NCBI RefSeq assembly: GCF_008868005.1
Contig: NZ_WAAO01000002.1
Coordinates: forward strand, 124,001 to 188,000
From: Microbacterium algeriense
Lineage (GTDB): Bacteria > Actinomycetota > Actinomycetes > Actinomycetales > Microbacteriaceae
Direction: 5' to 3'
DNA: 64,000 nucleotides
Every line of letters begins with the position of its first letter. The stretch's first letter is position 1. The notes beneath the pieces are model-generated. The model saw only the letters and a list, made by a program, of their open reading frames with translations, ran no database searches and was not told the origin of the DNA. This document shows positions 8,704-18,149 of the stretch, piece by piece. Position numbers and translations under genes: made by a program.

Positions 8704-10098
8704 TCAGCCCGGGTGCGTCATGGACAGCAGGTCGAGCTTCTCGTCCAGCTGCTCCAGCGTCAGGTCGCCGCGCTCGACGTAGCCCAGGTCGATCACGGCG
8801 TCGCGCACGGTGATGCCCTTGGCGACCGCGTGCTTGGCGATCTTCGCCGCGGCCTCGTAGCCGATGAGCTTGTTCAGCGGCGTCACGATCGACGGGCTCA
8901 TGCCCGCGAAGGCCGCGGCGCGCTCGACGTTCGCCTGCAGACCGTCGATGGTCTTGTCGGCGAGCACGCGCGAGGCGTTCGACAGCAGGCGGATCGACTC
9001 GAGCACCGCAGTGCCCATCACGGGGATGGCGACGTTCAGCTCGAAGGACCCGGACGCGCCGGCCCAGGCGACGGTCGCGTCGTTGCCGATCACGCGCGCG
9101 CAGACCATGAGCACGGCCTCGGGCACGACAGGGTTGACCTTGCCCGGCATGATCGAGGAGCCGGGCTGCAGGTCGGGGATGTGGAGCTCGCCGAGGCCCG
9201 TGTTGGGGCCAGAGCCCATCCAGCGCAGGTCATTGTTGATCTTGGTCAGCGAGACCGCGATCGTGCGCAGCGCGCCGGAGGCCTCGACCAGTCCGTCGCG
9301 GTTGGCCTGCGCCTCGAAGTGGTCCTTGGCCTCGGTGATGGGCAGCTCGGTCTCGGCTGCGAGCAGCTCGATGACCTTCTGCGGGAAGCCCAGCGGCGTG
9401 TTGATGCCGGTGCCCGTCGCGGTGCCGCCCAGCGGGACCTCGGCCACCCGGGGGAGAGCCGACTGCACGCGCTCGATGCCCAGGCGGATCTGACGGGCGT
9501 AGCCGCCGAACTCCTGGCCGAGGGTCACGGGCGTCGCGTCCATGAGGTGCGTGCGACCGGACTTGACCGCGTCCTTCCACAGCTCGGCCTTCGCCTCGAG
9601 GGCGACGGCGAGGTGGTCGAGGGCCGGGATGAGCGTGTCGATGAGCGCCTGCGTGACGGCGATGTGCACCGAGGTGGGGAACACGTCGTTCGACGACTGC
9701 GAGGCGTTCACGTGGTCGTTGGGGTGCACAGCCGAGCCGAGGATGCGCGTGGCGAGGGTCGCGAGCACCTCGTTCATGTTCATGTTCGAGGAGGTGCCGG
9801 ATCCGGTCTGGTAGGTGTCGACCGGGAACTCGCCGTCGTGCGCGCCGGAGGCGACCTGGTCGGCGGCCTGCGCGATGGCGTCGGCGATGGCGCCGTCGAG
9901 GGTGCCGAGCTCCTTGTTGGCCAGAGCCGCCGCCTTCTTGATCCGTGCCAGGGCGGCGATCTGCGTCGACTCCAGCCCCTTGCCCGAGATCGGGAAGTTC
10001 TCCACGGCGCGCTGCGTCTGCGCCCCGTAGAGCGCGTTCACGGGCACCCGCACCTCACCCATGGTGTCGTGCTCGATGCGGTACTCGGTGTCGGTCAT
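8704..10098 (-). CDS. fumC: Fumarate hydratase, class II
   Basis: 464-aa TCA-cycle enzyme, fumarate to L-malate, oxygen-stable iron-free type. The fumarase/aspartase signature [11 protein letters not shown] is at residues 313-323, and substrate-contact motifs [13 protein letters not shown] and [12 protein letters not shown] are present. Start ATG at 10098 overlaps the carbonic anhydrase stop (ATGA) and is preceded by AGGAGGG. It is the last gene of the xseB-DUF4245-carbonic anhydrase-fumC chain. Confidence 0.97.
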   Translation of the reverse strand: MTDTEYRIEHDTMGEVRVPVNALYGAQTQRAVENFPISGKGLESTQIAALARIKKAAALANKELGTLDGAIADAIAQAADQVASGAHDGEFPVDTYQTGSGTSSNMNMNEVLATLATRILGSAVHPNDHVNASQSSNDVFPTSVHIAVTQALIDTLIPALDHLAVALEAKAELWKDAVKSGRTHLMDATPVTLGQEFGGYARQIRLGIERVQSALPRVAEVPLGGTATGTGINTPLGFPQKVIELLAAETELPITEAKDHFEAQANRDGLVEASGALRTIAVSLTKINNDLRWMGSGPNTGLGELHIPDLQPGSSIMPGKVNPVVPEAVLMVCARVIGNDATVAWAGASGSFELNVAIPVMGTAVLESIRLLSNASRVLADKTIDGLQANVERAAAFAGMSPSIVTPLNKLIGYEAAAKIAKHAVAKGITVRDAVIDLGYVERGDLTLEQLDEKLDLLSMTHPG

Positions 10099-10781
10099 TC
10101 CGAACCCTCCTTGGTTGCGGGGACGGTCCCCTTGGTGTCGGCGTCTTCGTCGATCCCGACCGTGATGACGGGCACGGCGGCGCCCTCGGCCAGACGGTAG
10201 TTCGCTCCCACGATGCCGAGCCGGCCCTCGGCGACCGCGTTGCTGATGATCTCGGACGACTGCAGCAGGTCGTGCACGGTGTTGCGCAGGTGCTCGCGTC
10301 CGACCAGCTCGGAGTCGATCTCGGCGACGGTGGTTCCGCCGCTCTCGGCGAGCACCTTCCTCGCAGCGGGGACGATCGGCGCGATCAGCTTCCAGATGTG
10401 CGGCGGCAGGGGAGCGGCATCGATCGCGGTTCCGTCGATCGCCGCGCGGACGGCTCCGCACGAGTCGTGGGCGAGCACGACGATGAGGGGCACTTCGAGC
10501 ACCGCGACCGCGTACTCCAGGCTCGCCACGATCGACTCGCCGATCACCTGTCCGGCATTGCGGACGACGAACAGATCACCCAGGCCGAGGTCGAAGATGA
10601 TCTCCGCGGCGAGGCGGGAGTCGGAGCAGCCGAACAGCGTCGCGACGGGATGCTGAGCGGCTTCGAGGTCCTTGCGGCGGAGCACGTCCTGGTTCGGATG
10701 CCGGGGCTCGTCCGCCACGAAGCGGCGGTTGCCCTCCTGCATCTGCGCCCAGGCCGCGGCGGGGGTGAGCGGGTGCGTCAT
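10095..10781 (-). CDS. Beta-class carbonic anhydrase
   Basis: 228-aa zinc enzyme interconverting CO2 and bicarbonate. Zinc ligands Cys52, His105 and Cys108, and the Asp54-Arg56 dyad in GCSDSR. The start overlaps the DUF4245 stop and the stop overlaps the fumC start (both ATGA), so all three are translationally coupled. Bicarbonate supply for carboxylating enzymes is the likely role. Length is normal for the class. Confidence 0.93.
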   Translation of the reverse strand: MTHPLTPAAAWAQMQEGNRRFVADEPRHPNQDVLRRKDLEAAQHPVATLFGCSDSRLAAEIIFDLGLGDLFVVRNAGQVIGESIVASLEYAVAVLEVPLIVVLAHDSCGAVRAAIDGTAIDAAPLPPHIWKLIAPIVPAARKVLAESGGTTVAEIDSELVGREHLRNTVHDLLQSSEIISNAVAEGRLGIVGANYRLAEGAAVPVITVGIDEDADTKGTVPATKEGSE

Positions 10782-11422
10782 GAGGCCTCCGAGATGGTGC
10801 GGATCTGCGGGATGAGGGACTCGGCGAGCTCGGCGGTCGAATCGGGGGACCGCGAGCCGTAGAGGAGGATGTAGTCGTCGCCGGCCTGTGTGCCGATCGC
10901 GTACGAGACGTTGGCGTTGGATTCGGCGCGGGCGGGTTCGAAGACGTCCCAGTCGCGCCCGCCGATCCGGACGGTGTCGGTGGGAGCGATGCCGTTGAGC
11001 CGCTGCGGCGCCCACGAGGCGTCGGCGTCGAACGCCTGGGCGACCTTGATGAAACCGCGCTCCTCGTCCGCCTTGGGAGCGAGCGTGACCTCCCAGACGA
11101 CCGTGGCGCCGCTCTGCAGCTCCGCGTCGTTCGCACGCCAGAAGTCGCCGAGCTCCGGGATCAGGACCGGGCTCTGCAGGGAGGACTCGACTCCCTCCGC
11201 GATGGCCGCCACGTCGAGGGGAGCGCGCTCCACGGGTTCGCCTCGCGGGACGGCGAAGATGATGACGGCGACCACGGCGAGAGTGACCGCCAGGGCGGCG
11301 ATGAGGTTGCGCACGGTCTGGCTCGACCGGTACGCCTTGCTGGAGGCGGCCTTGCGGGCCGCGGTCTCGTCGGGCGTCTCCGGGCGGCCGAGCTCCGCGA
11401 TGATGGGCGGCTGCTTGCTCAC
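10778..11422 (-). CDS. DUF4245 family membrane-anchored protein
   Basis: 214-aa protein with a short cytoplasmic N-terminus rich in Pro/Ala, one membrane helix at about residues 40-60, and an extracytoplasmic domain matching actinobacterial DUF4245. GTG start overlaps the xseB stop (GTGA). Function unknown. In many actinobacteria it sits beside exonuclease VII and fumarase genes, as here, but no biochemical link is known to me. Confidence 0.8.
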   Translation of the reverse strand: MSKQPPIIAELGRPETPDETAARKAASSKAYRSSQTVRNLIAALAVTLAVVAVIIFAVPRGEPVERAPLDVAAIAEGVESSLQSPVLIPELGDFWRANDAELQSGATVVWEVTLAPKADEERGFIKVAQAFDADASWAPQRLNGIAPTDTVRIGGRDWDVFEPARAESNANVSYAIGTQAGDDYILLYGSRSPDSTAELAESLIPQIRTISEAS

Positions 11423-11661
11423 AGCTGTGCCCCCGGGGTCTCCGAGTCCGAAGCCTCGGCCCGTGCGGCGTCGAGACGGCGCTTGGCCCCGAGCAGCCAT
11501 TCCTCGCAGCGGGCGGCCAGAGCCTCTCCGCGTTCCCACAGCGCCAGCGAGTGCTCGAGGGTCGGAGAGCCCTGTTCGAGTTCGGCGACGACCTTCACGA
11601 GCTCGTCGCGGGCCGCCTCGAACGACAGCGTGTCCACGGGGATGTCGTTCACGGCGCTCAC
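11419..11661 (-). CDS. xseB: Exodeoxyribonuclease VII small subunit
   Basis: 80-aa helical subunit of exonuclease VII, which degrades single-stranded DNA during repair. Family pattern: [19 protein letters not shown] followed by [26 protein letters not shown] start follows both GGAGGA and a TAGGAT -10 six bases away, so it may be read from a near-leaderless transcript. It lies just downstream of xseA on the same strand. Confidence 0.92.
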   Translation of the reverse strand: MSAVNDIPVDTLSFEAARDELVKVVAELEQGSPTLEHSLALWERGEALAARCEEWLLGAKRRLDAARAEASDSETPGAQL

Positions 11662-11667
11662 TCCTCC

Positions 11668-11673
11668 ATCCTA
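11668..11673 (-). promoter_or_regulatory. -10 element six bases before xseB
   Basis: TAGGAT on the minus strand, separated from the GTG by GGAGGA, which could also be the ribosome site of a longer xseA-xseB mRNA. Confidence 0.4.
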
Positions 11674-11697
11674 CGTCGTGCGCCGCGGCCCCTCGGC

Positions 11698-12975
11698 TCA
11701 GGCGCCTTCCGGGATCTCGCCCTCCGAGCGTGCCGCGAGCGAGCCCCTGTCGAGCGTGATCGTGAGGGAGCTCCCCGACGGCGCGGCTGCGGCATCGCGC
11801 AGGATCACCCCGCCGTCGAGGTGCGCGATGGCGTAGCCGCGCGCCAGCGTCGCGGCAGGGGAGAGCGCCCTGAGCGAGGCGCGGAGCTCTCCCGTGCGTC
11901 GTCCCGCGTCGTCGAGCTGCCGGTTCACCGCGTCTCTCCCGCGCGACAGCAGAAGCCAGGTCTCCTGTGCGCGGGCGTCGATGATCGGCGCGGGGGAGCG
12001 CAGCACCGGGCGTGAGCGGAGCTGCTCCAGCTGCGCGATGTCGTGCGAGATGCGTTGAGTGAGTCGCGTCGTCGCGCGGGACCGCAGCTGTGCGATGAGC
12101 GCACGCTGCTCGCCGACGTCGGGCACCACGCGCTTGGCGGCGTCCGTCGGCGTCGAGGCGCGCAGGTCGGCGACGTCGTCGAGCAGCGGATGATCGTTCT
12201 CGTGACCGATCGCGCTCACCACCGGGGTGGAGGCGGCGGCGACGGCGCGGACGAGGCGTTCGTCGCTGAAGCCCAGGAGCGTCTGCGGATCTCCGCCGCC
12301 GCGCGCGATGATGATGACGTCGACCTCGGGGTCGGCGTCGAGCCGGGAGAGCGCGGCGAGTGTCTCGGGCACGCACCTGTCGCCCTGCACGGCGGCGTAC
12401 GCGGTGCGGAAGCGCACCTGCGGCCAGCGCAGCTCGGCGTTGCGGTGCACGTCCTTCTCGGCATCCGAGCGCTCGCCCGTGATCAGCCCGATCACGTGCG
12501 GCAGGAAGGGCAGCCGCTTCTTGCGGGACGGATCGAACAGTCCCTCCTGACGCAGCTGCACGCGCAGCTTCTCGAGGCGCTCGAGCTGGTCGCCGAGTCC
12601 GACGTGCTTCATGGCCGAGACCGTGAAGCTGAAGTCGCCCGACTTGACGAAGTAGTCCGCCTTCACCGCGGCCACCACGTGGTCGCCGATGCCGATGTCG
12701 GACGGGATCCGGCCGCGCACGCTCGACCAGACCCTGATCGAGATCTGCGCGTCGGAGCGGGTGTCCTTCAAGCGCGCGAACACGTTACCGGCGCGGACGT
12801 TCCAGGACGTGATCTCCCCCTCGACCCACACGGTGTTCCATCGGGCGATGAAGTCGCGGATGGTCGCGTTGAGTCGCGTGACCGAGGTCGGGGCCTGGGC
12901 GGTGGAGTCGCGGGGGGCCACCGAATCCGCCGGCGGCGTCTCTCCCGGTCCTGCCGTCGCTTCGAAGACTGTCAT
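11698..12975 (-). CDS. xseA: Exodeoxyribonuclease VII large subunit
   Basis: 425-aa catalytic subunit of exonuclease VII. N-terminal OB fold (about residues 30-130: VWVEGEI, NVFARLKD), a central catalytic domain with GLITGERSDAEKDV and the IIARGGGDPQTLLGF segment, then a long coiled coil and a GYAIAHLDGG C-terminal motif. I chose the ATG at 12975, which begins MTVFEATA; an earlier in-frame ATG at 13014 would overlap the ispH promoter. Divergent from ispH with a 64-bp gap. Confidence 0.93.
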   Translation of the reverse strand: MTVFEATAGPGETPPADSVAPRDSTAQAPTSVTRLNATIRDFIARWNTVWVEGEITSWNVRAGNVFARLKDTRSDAQISIRVWSSVRGRIPSDIGIGDHVVAAVKADYFVKSGDFSFTVSAMKHVGLGDQLERLEKLRVQLRQEGLFDPSRKKRLPFLPHVIGLITGERSDAEKDVHRNAELRWPQVRFRTAYAAVQGDRCVPETLAALSRLDADPEVDVIIIARGGGDPQTLLGFSDERLVRAVAAASTPVVSAIGHENDHPLLDDVADLRASTPTDAAKRVVPDVGEQRALIAQLRSRATTRLTQRISHDIAQLEQLRSRPVLRSPAPIIDARAQETWLLLSRGRDAVNRQLDDAGRRTGELRASLRALSPAATLARGYAIAHLDGGVILRDAAAAPSGSSLTITLDRGSLAARSEGEIPEGA

Positions 12976-13027
12976 CGCTCCCGTTCCTGCCCCCGAGTCT
13001 CCCCGGCCCCGCACAGCTGCGCGGCGG

Positions 13028-13033
13028 TAGAAT
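13028..13033 (+). promoter_or_regulatory. -10 element of a leaderless ispH transcript
   Basis: TAGAAT ends 6 nt before the ispH GTG, so transcription should start at or next to the start codon. Confidence 0.55.
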
Positions 13034-13039
13034 TCAAGG

Positions 13040-14119
13040 GTGACTTCGACTGCCGTTCATCTCCCCGTCCCTCGCCTTCCACGCGTGCGCGCGGCGGCCG
13101 GGCGGCTTCAGGATAACCCGGTGGCCGGACACAAGCGGGTTCTGCTCGCCGCTCCTCGCGGCTACTGCGCGGGTGTCGACCGCGCGGTCGTCGCCGTCGA
13201 GAAGGCGCTCGAGCGCTACGGCGCGCCGGTCTACGTGCGCAAGCAGATCGTGCACAACATCCACGTGGTGACCGAACTCGAGGCCAAGGGGGCGATCTTC
13301 GTCGAGGAGGTCGACGAGGTGCCGGCGGGTGCGCACGTCGTCTTCAGCGCGCACGGGGTGTCGCCGGCGGTGGTGAATGCGGCATCCGATCGCGGCCTCC
13401 ATGCGATCGATGCGACCTGTCCGCTGGTGACCAAGGTGCACCGCGAGGCCGTGCGGTTCGCCCGCGACGACTTCGAGATCCTGCTCATCGGTCACGACGG
13501 ACACGAGGAGGTCGAGGGCACGGCAGGCGAGGCGCCCGAGCACGTCACGGTCGTCAACTCCCCGGAGGAGGCGGACACCGTCGTCGTGAAGGACCCGAGC
13601 AAGGTCGTGTGGCTGTCGCAGACCACCCTCTCGGTCGACGAGACCATGGAGACCGTCAACCGGCTCCGGACCCGCTTCCCCGAGCTGCACAACCCGCCGT
13701 CCGACGACATCTGCTACGCGACGCAGAACCGTCAGGTCGCTATCAAGAAGGTCGCCGCGGGCGCCGACCTGGTCATCGTGGTCGGTTCCGCCAACTCCTC
13801 CAACAGCGTGCGCCTGGTCGAGGTGGCGCTCGAATACGGAGCGAAGGCCGCCTACCGTGTGGACTACGCCGAGGAGATCCGGCAGGAGTGGCTCGACGGC
13901 GTCGAGACGGTCGGCGTCACCAGCGGGGCGTCCGTGCCCGAGGTCCTCGTCCGCGAGGTGCTCGACGCGATCGGCGACGCCGGATACCGCGACGTGGAAG
14001 AGGTCAAGACGGCGGAGGAGGACCTCATGTTCTCGCTCCCCAAGGAGCTTCGTCAGGACGCTGCGGGTCAGCGCGACGCACGGGCGCTCGGCGGACGCAC
14101 CTCCGGAGGAGGCGCGTAG
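13040..14119 (+). CDS. ispH: 4-hydroxy-3-methylbut-2-enyl diphosphate reductase
   Basis: 359-aa iron-sulfur enzyme of the last step of the non-mevalonate isoprenoid pathway, giving IPP and DMAPP. The [4Fe-4S] ligands are Cys43 ([10 protein letters not shown]), Cys127 (DATCPLVTK) and Cys225 ([11 protein letters not shown]), and substrate-binding His72 and His105 are present. A non-conserved N-terminal extension of about 30 residues and a C-terminal tail of about 25 residues flank the core. GTG start with no ribosome site but a TAGAAT box 6 nt before it. The IclR gene follows after 2 nt. Confidence 0.95.
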   Translation: MTSTAVHLPVPRLPRVRAAAGRLQDNPVAGHKRVLLAAPRGYCAGVDRAVVAVEKALERYGAPVYVRKQIVHNIHVVTELEAKGAIFVEEVDEVPAGAHVVFSAHGVSPAVVNAASDRGLHAIDATCPLVTKVHREAVRFARDDFEILLIGHDGHEEVEGTAGEAPEHVTVVNSPEEADTVVVKDPSKVVWLSQTTLSVDETMETVNRLRTRFPELHNPPSDDICYATQNRQVAIKKVAAGADLVIVVGSANSSNSVRLVEVALEYGAKAAYRVDYAEEIRQEWLDGVETVGVTSGASVPEVLVREVLDAIGDAGYRDVEEVKTAEEDLMFSLPKELRQDAAGQRDARALGGRTSGGGA

Positions 14120-14121
14120 CG

Positions 14122-14904
14122 TTGAGCGCCGCGGAAGCGGAGCCGACCCTCATCGGGTCCGTGCAGCGCGCACTGCGGCTGGTCGACATCGTCGCCAACT
14201 CCCCGCGGCCGCTTCCGCCCAAGATGCTCGCCGCGATCACCGGCCTGACTCCCGGCACCACCTACAACCTGGTGCGCACCCTCGTGCACGAGGGGTATCT
14301 CAGCTCCGAACCCGACGGCCTCGTGCTCGGCACGCGGTTCCCCGCGTTCCAGCAGCAGATCGACTCCCGCGGGGTCTTCCTCGCCCGGGTGCGGGCGGCG
14401 CTGCGCGAGGTGACGGAAGACGTGGGAGCCACCGCCTACCTCTCCCGTTTCGCCGACGGCGAGATGCACCTGGTCGACATCGTCGACGCCGTCCGCAACC
14501 CGCGCATCGAGCTGTGGGTCGGACTGCAGTCCAGCGCCCACGCGACCGCGCTGGGGAAGCAGATCCTCGCCGACCTGCCGGACGAGGATCGACTCGACTA
14601 CCTCTCCCGCCATCGACTGGAAGAGCTCACGCCGCGAACCATCAGCGACCGGACGACCCTGCTCACGCAGCTGGAGCACTCACCCGGCTGGGCCCTCGAT
14701 CAGGAGGAGTACGCCATCGGCGCGACCTGCGTGGCCGTCCCCGTCAACGCCCCGGGGGTCACGGCGTCGCTCGCGATCTCACTCCCCGCAGACCGTGCCG
14801 TCGTCGATCGCGAGCTCGTCTCGAAACTGCAGCGGACCGCGCGTCGGCTCTCCCTGCAGCTCGGCGCCGATGCGCTGGACGACGGGGCGGAGTTCACTAT
14901 CTGA
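14122..14904 (+). CDS. IclR-family transcriptional regulator
   Basis: 260-aa regulator with an N-terminal winged helix-turn-helix (about residues 12-70; PPKMLAAITGLTPGTTYNLVRTL) and a GAF-like effector domain containing GATCVAVPV near residue 200. TTG start is preferred because GGAGG lies 10 nt upstream and it follows the ispH stop by 2 nt; the GTG at 14161 would remove part of the domain. Co-transcribed with ispH, an unusual pairing, so its targets cannot be guessed from position. Confidence 0.85.
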   Translation: MSAAEAEPTLIGSVQRALRLVDIVANSPRPLPPKMLAAITGLTPGTTYNLVRTLVHEGYLSSEPDGLVLGTRFPAFQQQIDSRGVFLARVRAALREVTEDVGATAYLSRFADGEMHLVDIVDAVRNPRIELWVGLQSSAHATALGKQILADLPDEDRLDYLSRHRLEELTPRTISDRTTLLTQLEHSPGWALDQEEYAIGATCVAVPVNAPGVTASLAISLPADRAVVDRELVSKLQRTARRLSLQLGADALDDGAEFTI

Positions 14905-14985
14905 AGGAAGACCCCTGGTGCCGCGGCAGGCGTTTTCCTATGATCGAGTGAGCAGCGGTAAACATGAACGCTGCTGATCGCCCGC

Positions 14986-15034
14986 AGCGTCCCCAGCGCC
15001 CGGCGATCATCTGGATGAGGAGCGTCCCCAGCGC
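14986..15034 (+). repeat. Direct repeat AGCGTCCCCAGCGC
   Basis: Two identical 14-nt copies at 14986-14999 and 15021-15034; a near copy (AGCGTCCCCGGCGC) lies at 18004-18017. The 14905-15147 gap holds no convincing gene. Confidence 0.5.
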
Positions 15035-15043
15035 ACCGCATCC

Positions 15044-15078
15044 GCGGCCCCGAGAAGTCCCCACTTCTCCGGGGCCGC
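15044..15078 (+). terminator. Hairpin after ispH-iclR
   Basis: 15-bp stem (GCGGCCCCGAGAAGT pairing with ACTTCTC-C-GGGGCCGC, one bulged C) and 4-nt loop. No T-tract follows. Probably the terminator of the ispH-iclR transcript. Confidence 0.6.
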
Positions 15079-15135
15079 TATCGTGCCACCGCTCAGGCGG
15101 TCCCTCCGCTGTGAACCCGTCTCGGGTCGAGCCGT

Positions 15136-15141
15136 TAGCAT
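15136..15141 (+). promoter_or_regulatory. -10 element, leaderless
   Basis: TAGCAT ends 6 nt before the ATG at 15148. Confidence 0.5.
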
Positions 15142-15147
15142 GGCGGG

Positions 15148-15669
15148 ATGACCGATCAGCGGCCCCAGTACGGCGAACTCGCGACTCCCGAGGAGCAGCG
15201 ACGCGCCGCCGGGCTGCCGCCGCTCAGCGAGGTGGCTCCGCCGCCGCCGCCCATGACGCCGGTGCCGTCCTCGGTCGAGGCCGCCGGTCCGAAGCGGGCT
15301 CATCCGGTGGACCGATTCGCCACGATCGGACTGCTCGCCTACGGCTTGGTGAACATCGTGATCACCGGCCTGTCGTACCTGGACCTGCCGCAGGTCATGA
15401 ACCAGACCATGGACATCCTCGGCATCGAGGGGGAGTTCACGAACTTCGCGCAAGGGAGGGTCTGGGGCACGGTCGCCGCGATCGTCCTCGCCGTCGGCTG
15501 GGCGATCACCGCCGCGCTGTCGATCCGACGTCTGCGCAGCGGACGGCTCGCGTGGTGGGTGCCGATCGTGGGTGCGGTGGTGACGATGGGCGTTGTGACG
15601 GCCTGCATCGCCGTGCCGATGATGAACGATCCGGCTTTCGTCTCGTACCTGACCTCCGTCGCGAAGTAG
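15148..15669 (+). CDS. DUF6264-like membrane protein
   Basis: 173-aa protein. A Pro-rich cytoplasmic N-terminus (residues 1-50, PPPPP run) precedes three hydrophobic helices at about 57-77, 109-130 and 137-158. It resembles the DUF6264 group found in Microbacteriaceae; that match is from memory. Function unknown. Single gene with its own leaderless promoter, ending at a bidirectional hairpin shared with fba. Confidence 0.7.
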   Translation: MTDQRPQYGELATPEEQRRAAGLPPLSEVAPPPPPMTPVPSSVEAAGPKRAHPVDRFATIGLLAYGLVNIVITGLSYLDLPQVMNQTMDILGIEGEFTNFAQGRVWGTVAAIVLAVGWAITAALSIRRLRSGRLAWWVPIVGAVVTMGVVTACIAVPMMNDPAFVSYLTSVAK

Positions 15670-15708
15670 CCTCGCCCCCGCCGCAACGGGTACCGCCCGC
15701 AGACGCGA

Positions 15709-15738
15709 AGATGCCCCGGCGGATCCGCCGGGGCATCT
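15709..15738. terminator. Bidirectional terminator between the DUF6264-like gene and fba
   Basis: A perfect 30-nt palindrome (core GATGCCCCGGCGG and its complement) between two convergent genes. Confidence 0.8.
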
Positions 15739-15755
15739 GTCATGTCGTGGTGCGG

Positions 15756-16784
15756 TCAGCTCTTCGACTGTCCGTACGAACCCAGCTGGCGGGTCGACTC
15801 GACGACGCGGGCTGCCATCGCGGACTCGGCGACCTTGCCCCAGGCGCGCGGGTCGTACTGCTTCTTGTTGCCGACCTCGCCATCGACCTTGAGCACGCCG
15901 TCGTAGTTCTTGAACATGTAGTCCGCGATCGCGCGCGTGTAGGCGTACTGCGTGTCGGTGTCGATGTTCATCTTGATGACGCCGTTCGCGACCGCGAGGG
16001 CGATCTCCTCGTCCGTCGAGCCGGAGCCGCCGTGGAAGACGAGGTCGAGCGGCTTGGCGCCGGTGTTGTACTTGGCGGCGACCTCGGCCTGGATCTCGCC
16101 GAGGAGCTCCGGACGCAGCTTCACGCCGCCCGGCTTGTAGACACCGTGCACGTTGCCGAACGTGAGGGCGGCGATGTAGCGGCCCTGCTCGCCGAGGCCC
16201 AGCGCCTGGACGGCCTGGTCGACGTCGGCGAAGGTCGTGTAGAGAGCCTCGTTCGACCCTTCGTGCTGCACGCCGTCCTCTTCGCCGCCGACGACGCCGA
16301 TCTCCACCTCGAGGATGGCGTTGATCGCCTTCATCCGGGGGAGGAGCTCCTTGGCGATCTCGATGTTCTCCGCGAGGGGGACCGCCGAGCCGTCCCACAT
16401 GTGCGACTGGAAGATCGGGTTGCGACCGGCCTTGACCTCTTCCTCCGAAGCGGCGATCAGCGGCTCGACGAAGCCCGCGAGGGCGTCCTTCGGACAGTGG
16501 TCGGTGTGCAGGGCGACCGTGACGGGGTAGTTCTTGGCGACCTCGGTCGCGTACCGGGCGAAGGCGAGGGCGCCGGTGGCCCGGGCCTTGACGGTGTGGC
16601 CGGCGAAGTAGTCGGCGCCGCCGGTGGTGACCTGGATGATGCCGTCGGAGCCGGCCTCGGTCAGGCCCTGCAGCACGGCGTTGATGGTCTGCGAGCTCGA
16701 GACGTTGAACGCGGGGTACGCGAAGCCGCCGGCCTTCGCGCGGTCGAGCATGTCGGCGTACTGATCCGGGGTGGCGACGGGCAT
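15756..16784 (-). CDS. fba: Fructose-bisphosphate aldolase, class II
   Basis: 342-aa zinc-dependent aldolase of glycolysis and gluconeogenesis, joining DHAP and glyceraldehyde 3-phosphate. Catalytic Asp95 and zinc ligand His96 are in HTDHCPK; further ligands lie in LEVEIGVVGG, GNVHGVYKPG and FHGGSGS. Start ATG at 16784 is preceded by GGAG at the right distance. It stands alone but lies next to glpX on the opposite strand, which acts on its product. Confidence 0.96.
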   Translation of the reverse strand: MPVATPDQYADMLDRAKAGGFAYPAFNVSSSQTINAVLQGLTEAGSDGIIQVTTGGADYFAGHTVKARATGALAFARYATEVAKNYPVTVALHTDHCPKDALAGFVEPLIAASEEEVKAGRNPIFQSHMWDGSAVPLAENIEIAKELLPRMKAINAILEVEIGVVGGEEDGVQHEGSNEALYTTFADVDQAVQALGLGEQGRYIAALTFGNVHGVYKPGGVKLRPELLGEIQAEVAAKYNTGAKPLDLVFHGGSGSTDEEIALAVANGVIKMNIDTDTQYAYTRAIADYMFKNYDGVLKVDGEVGNKKQYDPRAWGKVAESAMAARVVESTRQLGSYGQSKS

Positions 16785-16957
16785 GAGAACTCCTGCGGTA
16801 GGTGAAGCCGGGACAGGTGCCACTCTATCGGGGAGCGTGCGGCGATGCGGCCCGGGGGATCCGCCGCGAGGCCCGCCCGTCCTGCTCCCGTGTTAAGAAT
16901 CGCGGATCCTTCGCGCCCGTGTGCCCGAAAGGCCGCGGTCTTCGCGGGTGCGGTGGA

Positions 16958-16963
16958 TAGGCT
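16958..16963 (+). promoter_or_regulatory. -10 element of a leaderless glpX transcript
   Basis: TAGGCT ends 6 nt before the glpX ATG. Confidence 0.55.
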
Positions 16964-16969
16964 GGCCGC

Positions 16970-17956
16970 ATGGTGAGTCTGACTGCTGATCTGAGCCCGC
17001 TTCGACCCGACCGCAACCTCGCGATGGAGTTGGTGCGCGCGACCGAGGCGGCCGCGATCCGAGCGGTGCCGTTCATCGGTCGAGGGGCGAAGGAGGCGGC
17101 GGACGGCGCTGCCGTCGACGCGATGCGCGCCTTCCTCGGCACGGTCGACTTCCAGGGGCGCGTCGTCATCGGCGAGGGCGAGAAGGACAACGCCCCGATG
17201 CTCTTCAACGGCGAGGTCGTCGGGACGGGACGCGGACCGCTCTGCGACATCGCGGTGGACCCCATCGACGGCACCTCTCTCACCGCGGCCGGTCGGCAGA
17301 ACGCCCTGTCCGTCATCGCTGTGTCCGACCGCGGCACGATGCTCGATGCCTCGTCGGTGTTCTACATGGACAAGCTCGTCACCGGACCGGCCGGTGTCGG
17401 TGTGGTCGACATCCGCCTCCCCATCGGGGAGAACATCCGCAAGCTCGCAGGGGCGCTGGACAAGCCGGTCGACGAGATCGTGGTCTCGGTGCTCAATCGT
17501 CCGCGGCACGAGCAGCTGATCCAGGAGATCCGCGACGCGGGCGCTGGCACGCGTCTGATGAGCGACGGCGATGTGGCCGGCGGGATCAACGCCGCGCGCC
17601 ACGATGCGCGCACCGACATGTGCGTCGGCGTCGGCGGCAGCCCGGAGGGCATCGTCACGGCGTGCGCGATCAAGGCGCTCGGCGGACACATCCAGGGCCG
17701 CCTCTGGCCGCGCGACGACGATGAGCGTCAGCGCGGGATCGACGCCGGTCTGGACATGGACAAGGTGTACGAGGCGGATGACCTCGTGCAGGGGAACAAC
17801 ACGATCTTCGTCGCCACGGGCGTGACCGACGGCCAGCTGGTCGCCGGTGTCCGCCGTGAGCGCGGCTACGTCTACACGGAGAGCGTCGTGCTCCGCGGTG
17901 CTTCTGGCACGCTGCGCCGCATCGCCTCGGAGCACCTCGTCTCGAAGTGGCTCTGA
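16970..17956 (+). CDS. glpX: Fructose-1,6-bisphosphatase, class II
   Basis: 328-aa metal-dependent phosphatase of gluconeogenesis, removing the 1-phosphate of fructose 1,6-bisphosphate. Metal-binding motifs are GEGEKD (about 68-73) and DPIDGTS (97-103); GGSPEGIVTACAIKALGG is the typical C-terminal lobe. Divergent from fba with 185 nt between the starts. No Shine-Dalgarno sequence; a TAGGCT box 6 nt upstream suggests leaderless translation. Confidence 0.96.
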   Translation: MVSLTADLSPLRPDRNLAMELVRATEAAAIRAVPFIGRGAKEAADGAAVDAMRAFLGTVDFQGRVVIGEGEKDNAPMLFNGEVVGTGRGPLCDIAVDPIDGTSLTAAGRQNALSVIAVSDRGTMLDASSVFYMDKLVTGPAGVGVVDIRLPIGENIRKLAGALDKPVDEIVVSVLNRPRHEQLIQEIRDAGAGTRLMSDGDVAGGINAARHDARTDMCVGVGGSPEGIVTACAIKALGGHIQGRLWPRDDDERQRGIDAGLDMDKVYEADDLVQGNNTIFVATGVTDGQLVAGVRRERGYVYTESVVLRGASGTLRRIASEHLVSKWL

Positions 17957-18023
17957 GCCGCCTCCCCGGGCGCCGGGAGAGCTGAGGAGCGACACGCGGC
18001 AGGAGCGTCCCCGGCGCCATCGT

Positions 18024-18047
18024 TACCGAGCCGGTATCGGGTCGGTA
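18024..18047. promoter_or_regulatory. Imperfect dyad upstream of a small membrane protein
   Basis: TACCGA (18024-18029) and TCGGTA (18042-18047) flank a CCGGTATCGG core in the 193-nt gap after glpX. Could be an operator; weak evidence. Confidence 0.3.
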
Positions 18048-18149
18048 CGGCACGATCCACGCTTCTCCGCGGCCCCGTGTCACAATTGTCACTGGGTTTG
18101 TCGCCGTCGACGGAGCCGCCAGGCACCGCAGGCACAGGAGGGCGAACAG

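Noticed and set aside
14964..16805. Long open frame on the plus strand, opposite fba
   Set aside because: It lies antisense to a clear aldolase gene and has Arg/Gly/Val-rich low-complexity translation; typical GC-rich shadow.
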